A DNA stretch of 5,551 nt from assembly GCA_937873255.1 (NCBI GenBank), contig CALMVM010000418.1:1-5551 (forward strand), in the 5' to 3' direction. Positions 1-5,003 of the stretch are shown piece after piece. The notes beneath the pieces are model-generated. The model made no database searches and had not been told where the DNA came from. It worked only from the letters and a program-made list of their open reading frames with translations. Within the stretch, counting starts at the first letter, position 1. Each line of letters begins with the position of its first letter. This DNA is from an uncultured Verrucomicrobiota bacterium. Its GTDB lineage: Bacteria > Verrucomicrobiota > Verrucomicrobiia > Chthoniobacterales > SZAS-18. Both the position numbers and the translations under genes were made by a program.

Positions 1-40
1 TATCGCCGGCCGGGGGAAAGAGCGCCTCGAACCGCTCCAA
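1..40 (-). CDS. 5' end of a third operon gene, TTG start (partial)
   Basis: On the minus strand a TTG at 40-38 opens a frame that stays open to the window edge and reads M-E-R-F-E-A-L-F-P-P-A-G-D. A perfect AGGAGG Shine-Dalgarno lies at 54-49, eight bases upstream of the TTG. It sits inside the last codons of the 240-residue gene, whose TAG stop is at 46-44, so the start would follow that stop by three bases and be translationally coupled to it. Thirteen residues are too few to assign a family. The AGGAGG also encodes part of the preceding protein (Gln-Glu-Ala codons), so chance is possible. The support is the ribosome binding site, its ideal spacing, the open frame and the operon position. 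Confidence 0.4.
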   Translation of the reverse strand, partial: MERFEALFPPAGD

Positions 41-43
41 CGC

Positions 44-766
44 CTAGGCCTCCTGGGCCGCCGCCGGCGGGGACGGGGCCTCTGCGTCGGCAGCGGAGCG
101 CGGCAGTACGATGCGCACGCCTTCCAGCCACGCCGCCGCGTCGCTGGCCGCAGGGGATTCCGGCGGCCACGCCAGCAGAATCAGGCCGTAGGGACGGCCG
201 TTGCCCTCCGCAGCGAAACGCTCGCGCGCCGCGGCGAGATGTGATAGCCAAGCGGGCAACCCGCCGCCGTACCATTCCAGGATCAGGCAGCGGGACTCCG
301 TGCGGTGGCTGGTCAGCAGCGCGATAAGCTCCCCGGGAGTGATCCCTCTGCTCTGGCGTAGCCCCAGGTCGTTGGCTTGGTAAATCGCCTGGAAACCGCG
401 CCGGCCGGCCAAGAAACGCGCCAGCATGCTGGCGCGCTCGTCGTTGCGCGAACTTTCGATCACGGCGAAGTTTCCCTCGGCGAAACGCCGGTCCCAGACC
501 TCATGGTCCCCCACGTCGGCAGGCGGTGTGGCGGGCGGCGCAGCAACGCGCTGGGCGGCGATTTCCTCGTCCAACGTCAGGCCGAGAATCTCGACGTTCG
601 TGCGTTTGTAGTTAGTCCCGAAGATCCCGGCCAGACTGGACTGGAACGTGTCGTTGATGACCGGGGCTGTGGCTGAGGCTGCTGGAGCCGCCGGGGCAGG
701 CGCAGTTCCCATGCTGGTCGACGGAGGAGTCCCGGGGGGATCGCTCGGTTGGTCAGCGGTGGTCAT
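44..766 (-). CDS. Uncharacterised alpha/beta protein downstream of the DUF4062 gene
   Basis: I do not recognise this 240-residue protein. Residues 1-35 are rich in Pro, Ala, Thr and Ser and look disordered. Residues 36-70 form a short conserved-looking segment (FQSSLAGIFGTNYKRTNVEI). After another Pro/Ala linker (75-83) comes a compact region, about 88-220, with predicted strands FAVIES (100-105), CLILEW (160-165) and GLILLAWP (194-201) alternating with amphipathic helices. That is the look of a Rossmann-like or P-loop-like fold, but there is no GxxxxGK[ST] at the first strand (it reads ES-S-R-N-D-E) and no acidic pair after the second, so it should not bind nucleotide by a normal Walker motif. 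There is no signal peptide or membrane span. ATG at 766 lies 23 bases after the stop of the DUF4062 gene, with only a weak GA-rich ribosome site, so the two are probably co-transcribed. An adaptor or degenerate-NTPase role beside a TIR-like sensor or effector is a guess. Confidence 0.75.
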   Translation of the reverse strand: MTTADQPSDPPGTPPSTSMGTAPAPAAPAASATAPVINDTFQSSLAGIFGTNYKRTNVEILGLTLDEEIAAQRVAAPPATPPADVGDHEVWDRRFAEGNFAVIESSRNDERASMLARFLAGRRGFQAIYQANDLGLRQSRGITPGELIALLTSHRTESRCLILEWYGGGLPAWLSHLAAARERFAAEGNGRPYGLILLAWPPESPAASDAAAWLEGVRIVLPRSAADAEAPSPPAAAQEA

Positions 767-789
767 GGATCAATAGGCTTTCGGCGGAG

Positions 790-1329
790 TCAGCGCCAAA
801 GCTCCTCTCTGCGTAGCCAGCGTTCCCACTGCGCGGTGGCGAGTAGCTTGAGCAGCGTGTACTCGTCCGTGAAATAGTAGTAGAGTTGCCGGCCATCCAC
901 TGTGCGAAGGCTCTTGATGAATTCCGCCTGGAGCGCCGTGTATTCGAGAGGCTCGGGTTTACGCTCGCCGCGCAAGGCCTCGTTCCGCGCCACGAAGATG
1001 TATGTGGGTTTGCCAAAACGACGAGCCATGACCAATTCCATCTGCGAATAGGAAAGATAATAGTCGCCGGCCAGCATCGGCGATTTCTGGCCATAGCTGG
1101 GTCCAAGCAGGCAAATCACGCCCTGGGAGCCATGAATTTTCTCGCGGATCATGGTCTCGACCTGATCGCCGCGGATCTCGAAGTCGTCCTGTACCTCCGT
1201 ACGGTAGCCGTTGCCGCGGACGACCTCAGCCACAAGCCTGCGGTAGGACGCGAGGCCGTCGGTCACGGAACTGATGAAGATTGTCGCCCGTTCCGGCGAC
1301 GCAGAACTTTGGTTTTCCCTGCCGAACAT
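790..1329 (-). CDS. DUF4062 domain protein (TIR-like fold)
   Basis: This 179-residue soluble protein shows the hallmark DUF4062 opening: a strand ending in the signature FISSV (residues 18-22), then D24, G25, L26 and the YRR helix. Further family features follow: the second strand VICLLGPSYG (71-80), the helix start SYSQME (93-98), and GKPTYIFVA (106-114), equivalent to the usual S-x-x-x-x-E ... GKP-hhhFV pattern. Glu98 sits where TIR/SEFIR-type folds place a functional acidic residue, but catalysis is not shown. The C-terminal third (120-179) is charged and helical with aromatic YYYF (about 150). DUF4062 proteins are often found in bacterial conflict or STAND-type signalling loci, usually as an N-terminal domain or a small stand-alone partner, as here. 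It is the first gene of a minus-strand operon. The start ATG at 1329 has no clear Shine-Dalgarno, but it is the only start that keeps the N-terminal strand intact with a modest leader. Confidence 0.85.
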   Translation of the reverse strand: MFGRENQSSASPERATIFISSVTDGLASYRRLVAEVVRGNGYRTEVQDDFEIRGDQVETMIREKIHGSQGVICLLGPSYGQKSPMLAGDYYLSYSQMELVMARRFGKPTYIFVARNEALRGERKPEPLEYTALQAEFIKSLRTVDGRQLYYYFTDEYTLLKLLATAQWERWLRREELWR

Positions 1330-2010
1330 AATGCTGGATCGTTATCTGGGTTCTTGAATCCATTTGGCCTACCAATGCAGCAGCGGTTCCGAGACGCTGT
1401 GCGCGGTTGAAGGGAGATTGCAGGACGCCGGGCATCAGACGGTTACACAACAGACACGCACGACAGTCCAGAGAAATTCCGCTGTGTTGTCAAGAGAGTC
1501 TGACCCTTTCGCGTAAAGGAATTTGCTCGGCGCTGAAGAGGTCCATTTGATCCTTTGGAAGCTTCATGATTTGATGTGAGGGGCAGCGGCGTGACGCAGG
1601 CTGCGGGAGACGCAGGATCGTTTCTTGTCGAGGCAGAGACAGGCGCAACGCCAGCCTGTTTTAGTCTTCAACGGCTGAGTGCAGACTCTCTACACCCGCT
1701 ATCGGGGTGCTAGGGGTGCGTGCTCCGATGGTCTGCGGGGCAGTTGCGCCGTAACTTCCGAGTGCGCATATCATCGTTCTTACGAACCGGGCACATTGCT
1801 CCATCTCGGTAGTCTGCAGCCAAAAACAGCATGCCTTCAGTGCTGGTATACGGCCGACGGAGGCAAGCGACCGTTCCGTCGCGTGGATTGCGCAGGAATC
1901 GGATAGTCCCGTTCCACTAGACGCTTAGTTCGGCGGAAAGTAGAGGTGACAAGCCCTCAATTGCCTCTGAGAGGACTCCCCTGACATCTCATTCCAGTCG
2001 AATTCTATAA
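1330..2010. other. Gene-poor stretch between the DUF4062 operon and the recombinase
   Basis: No convincing gene is present. A 25-codon minus-strand ORF (1567-1490, starting MKLPKDQMDLF) and a GTG-started 75-codon plus-strand ORF (1679-1906) exist, but they have no ribosome binding site or family resemblance. I see no tRNA, no terminal inverted repeats and no transposase remnant that I can name. The base composition is less GC-rich than the flanking genes. It may be decayed sequence at an insertion boundary, but that is inference. Confidence 0.5.
1465..1493 (-). promoter_or_regulatory. Candidate promoter for the DUF4062 operon
   Basis: On the minus strand a consensus -35 hexamer TTGACA lies at 1493-1488. 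Seventeen bases downstream is a poor -10, TGGACT, at 1470-1465 (three of six matches). It would leave a leader of about 130 bases before the ATG at 1329. The perfect -35 and good spacing are the support. The weak -10 keeps confidence low. Confidence 0.25.
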
Positions 2011-2011
2011 C

Positions 2012-2080
2012 TTTACAATAATAACAGGCAATTCCTTGCAGGATTGTAAAATTGTTTACAATAAGGATTATTATTGTAAA
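2012..2080. repeat. Four alternating TTTACAAT / ATTGTAAA boxes upstream of the recombinase
   Basis: The 8-mer TTTACAAT occurs at 2012-2019 and 2055-2062. Its complement ATTGTAAA occurs at 2043-2050 and 2073-2080. They make two nested dyads: 2043-2062 (8-4-8) and 2055-2080 (10-6-10, arms TTTACAATAA and TTATTGTAAA around GGATTA). The first copy also extends to the 10-mer TTTACAATAA (2012-2021). The distance between the two ATTGTAAA copies is 30 bases, and between the two TTTACAAT copies 43, close to three and four helical turns. The set lies in an AT-rich island just before the recombinase and covers its likely promoter. It could be an autoregulatory operator or recombinase binding sites. Confidence 0.8.
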
Positions 2081-2081
2081 T
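2054..2081. other. Dif/att-core-like site (11-6-11)
   Basis: The inner palindrome fits the architecture of a Xer recombination site: a left arm GTTTACAATAA, a 6-base centre GGATTA and a right arm TTATTGTAAAT. As in dif, the arms end in ATAA and begin in TTAT at the edges of the 6-base spacer. By eye it matches E. coli dif at 18 of 28 positions, nine of them in the 11-base right arm. It lies 43 bases upstream of a tyrosine recombinase start. Symmetric AT-rich operators can mimic this layout, and two further boxes lie outside the 28 bases, so a repressor operator is an equal alternative. Confidence 0.35.
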
Positions 2082-2082
2082 T
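2055..2082 (+). promoter_or_regulatory. Candidate promoter of the recombinase-scpB operon
   Basis: TTTACA at 2055-2060 matches the -35 consensus at five of six positions. Sixteen bases later TAAATT at 2077-2082 matches the -10 at four of six. A transcript starting near 2089 would have a leader of about 36 bases before the ATG at 2125. The promoter coincides with the 10-6-10 palindrome, so a protein bound there would block it. Confidence 0.35.
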
Positions 2083-2124
2083 CAGGCTTCCAGAGGCAAA
2101 GACACTCTGAAAACGAGCTTTTCG

Positions 2125-2868
2125 ATGGAAAACCCCTCCCCCACCCTGCCGGAGCCGCAGGTCGCCGCCGATTCCGACGCCCTGACGCGCGCCGCCCGGC
2201 AGGAACGCTGTCTGAGCGGGAATACCCTCCTGGCGTACCAACGGGCGTGGCGGAGGCTCCTGGCATGGTCCGGGGCGTCAAAGCTCGATCCGGTGACGCT
2301 CACGCAGGAGCAGGCCGCTCGGTTCTACCGCGAGATGGTGGCCACCACCGGACGCACGGCAGCGAGCAGTCAGGTGCAGGCCCGCGCGGCGATGGCCTTC
2401 GCCTACGAACAGTGGGATCGACCCAATCCGTTTGCCAAGATCAAGCCGCCCAGGAGCGGCAGCCCCCCACCCGTCGGCTATTTGCAGGCCCACGACCTCG
2501 CGCGGTTATTGGATTTCCTGAATCAGCAGCAAGCGACCTACGGAGAGAGCCTGACATACCACCTGGCAGCGGCACTGTTCTACACCTGCTCCCGATACTC
2601 GGAGATCGCGAATTTGCGCTGGAACGATTGCCTGCTCAACGGCAGCGGGCGCATCGTGGCGTTGCGGATCAAGGGCAAAGGCAGCGTGCATGCCACCCTG
2701 CCGGTCAACGCCATCCTCTCCGAGGTGCTTGGCGAGTGGCGCACGACGGCCCGGTATACCCATGTCGCCCCGGAGCATACCCGCGCCACGATGGACGCTC
2801 TTGGTGGGAGTTTGCCGGCATTGAATGGAAGCCGAACAGTGAGAGGGGCAAGCCGCGAAAGACCATGA
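2125..2868 (+). CDS. Tyrosine recombinase/integrase with internally deleted catalytic domain
   Basis: This 247-residue protein has the XerC/D-like layout. The N-terminal SAM-like core-binding domain is at about 28-110 (SGNTLLAYQRAWRRLLAW at 31-48). The catalytic domain follows: YLQAHDLARLLDFL (119-132), CSRYSEIANLRW (155-166, catalytic Arg157), the KGKG hairpin (183-186, catalytic Lys), and ARYTHVAPEHTRATMDAL with nucleophile Tyr211. Between Trp205 and Thr207 the usual block of some 70-90 residues, holding H-x-x-R and the LGH box, is absent, so the second Arg and both His positions are missing. The reading frame is preserved across the gap. The protein should not be able to catalyse strand exchange by itself, but it may still bind DNA. 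The family is normally about 300 residues or more. ATG at 2125 has only a weak ribosome site. The TGA at 2866-2868 overlaps the scpB-like ATG. It may be a decaying gene or a retained DNA-binding regulator. Confidence 0.8.
   Translation: MENPSPTLPEPQVAADSDALTRAARQERCLSGNTLLAYQRAWRRLLAWSGASKLDPVTLTQEQAARFYREMVATTGRTAASSQVQARAAMAFAYEQWDRPNPFAKIKPPRSGSPPPVGYLQAHDLARLLDFLNQQQATYGESLTYHLAAALFYTCSRYSEIANLRWNDCLLNGSGRIVALRIKGKGSVHATLPVNAILSEVLGEWRTTARYTHVAPEHTRATMDALGGSLPALNGSRTVRGASRERP
2740..2745 (+). other. Apparent in-frame deletion junction inside the recombinase gene
   Basis: The protein passes from GEWR (end of the beta-hairpin/helix region that precedes the RHR box) straight into TTARYTHV, the end of the LGH...Y region. 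In intact family members tens of residues carrying H-x-x-R separate these two. The joint falls at codons 206-207. The junction is inferred from family order, not from an aligned intact copy. Confidence 0.6.
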
Positions 2869-3494
2869 GTCCGAGTGAGAGCGCATTTTTAGAGCGGGCG
2901 GTCGTGCAGCTGCTTTTCGTCAGCGGCCGGGAGTTTTCTCTGGAAAGTTTGCGTGACAAGCTGCGCGAATTGTTCGTCCAGGAAGCGGATGCCATGGTGC
3001 GCGCCGCAGCCAGCGTCGGGGGTTTCGAGCTATTGCAGGTGCTTCTCAAAACCAGCCAGAAGCTGGAGAAGATGGGCCTGCGGCTCGACATCCGTGCCGG
3101 CAGCGTACGGATTACCACGGCCGAGGTGCGTCCTCCTGCCCTGCGCGACTATTTCGCCGCCGTCACGGAACAAACCAGGCGTGACTCGATAGGCGACGCT
3201 GCCGACCCGGACGAAGAACAAGGCCCTCTGAGCGCCGCCGGACTGGAAGTGCTCGCGTGCATTGCGTTCAAGCAGCCGCTCAGTCTGCCGGAGATCAACG
3301 GCTACTTTACCGCGGACCGACGTGCAGTCGTGCATCGGCTGCAGCACCTGGGTCTTGTGGACTGCCGGAAAGCCGGCGAAACCGGACGCACCGTGTGGAT
3401 GACCACCGGAGAGTTCCTGCGCCGTTTTAACCTCCAGTCGCCTGCGGACCTCGACCGCCTCTTAAGCAACGCTCAACTCCCGGCGGCGGCATGA
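2865..3494 (+). CDS. scpB: ScpB-like segregation and condensation protein
   Basis: ScpB is the double winged-helix partner of ScpA in the SMC condensin complex; it dimerises and helps organise DNA for segregation. This 209-residue protein is slightly above the usual 170-200. The first winged helix is at about 5-100 (FLERAVVQLLFVSGREFSLE, residues 8-27, matches the ScpB opening 'IEALLFASGEPLSLEEL'), with the beta wing LDIRAGSVRITT at 74-85. An acidic linker (107-120) leads to the second winged helix at 122-190: LSAAGLEVLACIAFKQPLS (122-140), then RAVVHRLQHLGLV (153-165) and MTTGEFLRRFNL (179-190), the ScpB 'YGTTDEFLEYFGL' motif. The start is the ATG at 2865, overlapping the recombinase TGA as ATGA, which suggests translational coupling. 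The same frame is open upstream to 2052 but only as an antiphase shadow of the recombinase. No ScpA or SMC gene is adjacent, so it may be an accessory or mobile ScpB paralogue. A generic winged-helix regulator is the alternative. Confidence 0.75.
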   Translation: MSPSESAFLERAVVQLLFVSGREFSLESLRDKLRELFVQEADAMVRAAASVGGFELLQVLLKTSQKLEKMGLRLDIRAGSVRITTAEVRPPALRDYFAAVTEQTRRDSIGDAADPDEEQGPLSAAGLEVLACIAFKQPLSLPEINGYFTADRRAVVHRLQHLGLVDCRKAGETGRTVWMTTGEFLRRFNLQSPADLDRLLSNAQLPAAA

Positions 3495-3528
3495 GCCTCA
3501 ACGAAGCGGAGTCTTGACGTGCAGGCGC

Positions 3529-3987
3529 TCACTCCACGTTCTTAAAACGCCGATCTTCCGCCTTCACCTGTTCAAAGGCTTGCACGAGCTCTTCGCGCTT
3601 GGCTTTCGCGGCGATCCGCAAAGCAACCTTGATAGAATCGCTCCGGTTCGTGAAGTCGTGTCCAGCGGTGCCCAGCTTCTCTTTGATAACAGCCAGGGCT
3701 CGACGGTCCGAATCGAAAAGGTTCACGGTCACCCGATTCAGGTTGGCGCTCGGGGTGGCGGCTTGTTGCCGACTTTTCGGAGCAACGTCCTCAGATCTTC
3801 CCCTCCCCTGCCCGCCTTTCTTGGACTTTCCTGACGACGCAGGCGCAGCGGTCACCTTGCCGGTTTTAGGTGTCGCCTCAGACCCATCGTCACCGCGTGG
3901 TTTGGCCTCTGAGTCAGGTTCTGCGGGAGCGCTCCCCGCCTTCGCCTTCTGCATCTGCTTCTCCAGCATGTTTTTAAAGTCGTCCAT
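3529..3987 (-). CDS. Ribbon-helix-helix partition protein (ParG/ParB-like)
   Basis: This 152-residue protein lies 33 bases downstream of the ParA gene. Residues 1-17 are a short charged helix. Residues 18-82 are a low-complexity tail rich in Lys, Gly, Ser, Ala and Pro with a basic patch KSKKGGQGRGR (54-64). A ribbon-helix-helix domain follows: strand RVTVNL (85-90), helix A at 92-105 (DSDRRALAVIKEKL), a turn GTAGHDFTN, and helix B at 115-127 (RSDSIKVALRIAA). A charged helical C-terminus completes it. In type Ib partition systems the small RHH partner (ParG and relatives) binds centromere repeats, represses the par promoter, and uses its flexible N-terminal tail to stimulate the ParA-type ATPase. 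This tail is much longer than that of ParG (about 76 residues in total), which is the odd feature. ATG at 3987 has no strong Shine-Dalgarno; the stop is TGA at 3529-3531. The likely DNA targets are the TTANGA half-sites upstream of parA and in the gap between the two genes. Confidence 0.8.
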   Translation of the reverse strand: MDDFKNMLEKQMQKAKAGSAPAEPDSEAKPRGDDGSEATPKTGKVTAAPASSGKSKKGGQGRGRSEDVAPKSRQQAATPSANLNRVTVNLFDSDRRALAVIKEKLGTAGHDFTNRSDSIKVALRIAAKAKREELVQAFEQVKAEDRRFKNVE

Positions 3988-3998
3988 AATTTAACAAG

Positions 3999-4013
3999 TT
4001 ATGATGTTCTTAA
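3999..4013. promoter_or_regulatory. TTANGA-type site between parA and the RHH gene
   Basis: TTATGA (3999-4004) and TCTTAA (4008-4013) form an outward pair with a 3-base spacer, the same geometry as in the large array upstream of parA. The site lies in the 33-base gap just before the RHH start codon, where binding would overlap its leader. It may give the second gene its own autoregulation. Confidence 0.5.
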
Positions 4014-4020
4014 ATCAGCT

Positions 4021-4602
4021 TTAGACCAGAAACTCCAAGACTAGGCGTTGCAAAAGCTCCCGGTCCTCGACGCTCACGGCGGTGTAGCCTTGCATGGAGG
4101 CGTAGGTGAAACCGATCCGCTCTGGGACGGTGGTTTTGAGGACCGGCAGACTGATCATGGACTGCAACCCTTCGAGTTCACGGCTGATCTTCGTGCCTGG
4201 CTTGACCATGTTCCACAACACGAAGGCCCTGGCGTTTCGGCGCAGGTTTTCTTCGACCTTTTGAACGGCCGGAAGGGTTGCGCGGATGTCCACCATTGAA
4301 GGTTTGAGGGGCATGATCAATCGGTCGGACTCCTTGACGGCTTCGATGAGCACCCTACTGGATAGTTGCGGCAGCGTGTCGACGACCACGAACTCGAACT
4401 TCCCGGCATTCCGGCGGTCCCACACGTCGACGTTCGTTTTTCCGGCTTCACGCAACTCGTGGACGATCTGACTTGCACTCGCCTGAGGATCGTCGTCCCG
4501 GATGGCGACGGTCTTCCCGGCTTGGGCGAGGGTCTCTGCCACGAGGTAGCTCAGTGTCGTCTTGCCGGTCCCGCCCTTCTGTCCGCAAAAAGTGATGATC
4601 AC
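4021..4602 (-). CDS. parA: ParA-family partition ATPase, short (type Ib) form
   Basis: This 193-residue protein is a cytosolic ATPase that drives DNA segregation by ATP-dependent binding to nucleoid or self. The deviant Walker A KGGTGKTT is at residues 9-16, with Lys9 the signature lysine and Lys14 the P-loop lysine. A switch-I/A' motif DDDPQAS (36-42) corresponds to the usual D-x-DPQGS, and a Walker B FVVVDTLP (71-78, Asp75) follows. MPLKPSMVDIRA (about 97-108) and the later NMVKPGTK segment are also typical. It has no N-terminal helix-turn-helix, and its length equals that of small type Ib ATPases such as ParF. The start is GTG at 4602, since an in-frame TAA lies six bases upstream and no ATG precedes the P-loop. 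No clear Shine-Dalgarno is seen. The candidate promoter would give a near-leaderless transcript. It is followed by the RHH partner, with which it should form an operon. The upstream TTANGA array begins 13 bases before the start. Confidence 0.9.
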   Translation of the reverse strand: MIITFCGQKGGTGKTTLSYLVAETLAQAGKTVAIRDDDPQASASQIVHELREAGKTNVDVWDRRNAGKFEFVVVDTLPQLSSRVLIEAVKESDRLIMPLKPSMVDIRATLPAVQKVEENLRRNARAFVLWNMVKPGTKISRELEGLQSMISLPVLKTTVPERIGFTYASMQGYTAVSVEDRELLQRLVLEFLV

Positions 4603-4613
4603 GTTTTATGCTT

Positions 4614-4643
4614 ATCTTAAGTTATGAGGATCGCGCAACGCAA
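4614..4643 (-). promoter_or_regulatory. Candidate parA promoter overlapped by an operator dyad
   Basis: On the minus strand TTGCGT (4643-4638) and TAAGAT (4619-4614) are 18 bases apart; they match the -35 and -10 consensus at three and four positions. A start near 4607 would leave only about five bases before the GTG at 4602. The first TTANGA dyad (4615-4627) covers the -10, as expected for autorepression by the RHH protein. Confidence 0.35.
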
Positions 4644-4663
4644 AACATTGATCTTAACATCAT

Positions 4664-4899
4664 AAATTAGGATGACCGGACATGGGGCGTCTTAAGTTAT
4701 GACTATCCTAAAGCGGCCCCAGCTCCTGTTGGGATGACTTTACCAGGTGACGGTGGGAGTCGTGCGTTTCCGACTCGCCTTCATGCGTCGCGAATGTTGG
4801 ATGCGCAGAACCGGAGATCCGCGCGACGCAGTAGGAATATCCTAATTTAGGATCATCGGAAGTTTGTGGGCGACGAGTTATGACTGTCATAAATTAAGG
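4664..4899 (+). repeat. Two composite direct repeats within the array
   Basis: The block from 4664 to about 4713 recurs at about 4844 to 4893. The shared order is AATTAGGAT-like sequence, then GA/CATCGGA or GACCGGA, a TGGGGCG/TGTGGGCG core, and AGTTATGACTRTCMTAAA. The left parts are offset by 180 bases and the right parts by 181. The GC-rich cores between the half-sites are therefore also partly conserved, which points to duplication of a functional unit. Confidence 0.6.
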
Positions 4900-4936
4900 C
4901 CATCTGAAATCGCGCGCTTTTGAAGCCATTCGAGGA

Positions 4937-4944
4937 AAGGAGGT
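4937..4944 (+). promoter_or_regulatory. Perfect Shine-Dalgarno inside the array
   Basis: AAGGAGGT, within a longer AAAGGAGGTG, is fully complementary to the 3' end of 16S rRNA. It lies six bases (from the end of AGGAGG) before an ATG at 4950 and three before another at 4947. It is the strongest ribosome binding site in the window, although no large gene follows it. Confidence 0.5.
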
Positions 4945-4949
4945 GGATG

Positions 4950-5003
4950 ATGCGAGGGGGAATGCCTAGATGGATCAAGGCCGTGCGTAACAAAAAATGG
5001 TGA
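4950..5003 (+). CDS. 17-codon small ORF with a perfect ribosome binding site
   Basis: The frame reads MRGGMPRWIKAVRNKKW and ends in TGA at 5001-5003; an ATG at 4947 would add one Met. The peptide is strongly basic with two Trp, and lies between the two halves of the TTANGA array on the strand opposite to parA. It has no family that I recognise. It could be a leader peptide, a small plasmid protein, or chance. The only support is the ideal Shine-Dalgarno and spacing. No clear promoter is visible in front of it, although the AT-rich dyads at 4878-4899 could contribute one. Confidence 0.3.
   Translation: MRGGMPRWIKAVRNKKW

Noticed and set aside
886..1410. 174-codon plus-strand ORF opposite the DUF4062 gene
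   Set aside because: It is the complement shadow of a gene with clear DUF4062 motifs and has no motif of its own.
1490..1567. 25-codon minus-strand ORF starting MKLPKDQMDLF, ending at the TTGACA element
   Set aside because: Lacks a Shine-Dalgarno. It looks protein-like and may be a gene remnant, but nothing supports translation.
1679..1906. GTG-started 75-codon Cys-containing ORF
   Set aside because: No ribosome binding site, no recognisable domain and no operon context; length is within chance for this composition.
2052..2864. Plus-strand frame open upstream of the ScpB-like gene, which could give a 480-residue fusion
   Set aside because: It runs antiphase through the recombinase gene and encodes low-complexity Arg/Pro/Gly-rich sequence without a domain. 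ScpB homology begins right after the ATG at 2865.
3508..3535. GGAGT/ACTCC dyad between the convergent scpB-like and RHH genes as a bidirectional terminator
   Set aside because: Only five pairs with an 18-base loop and no T-run on either side.
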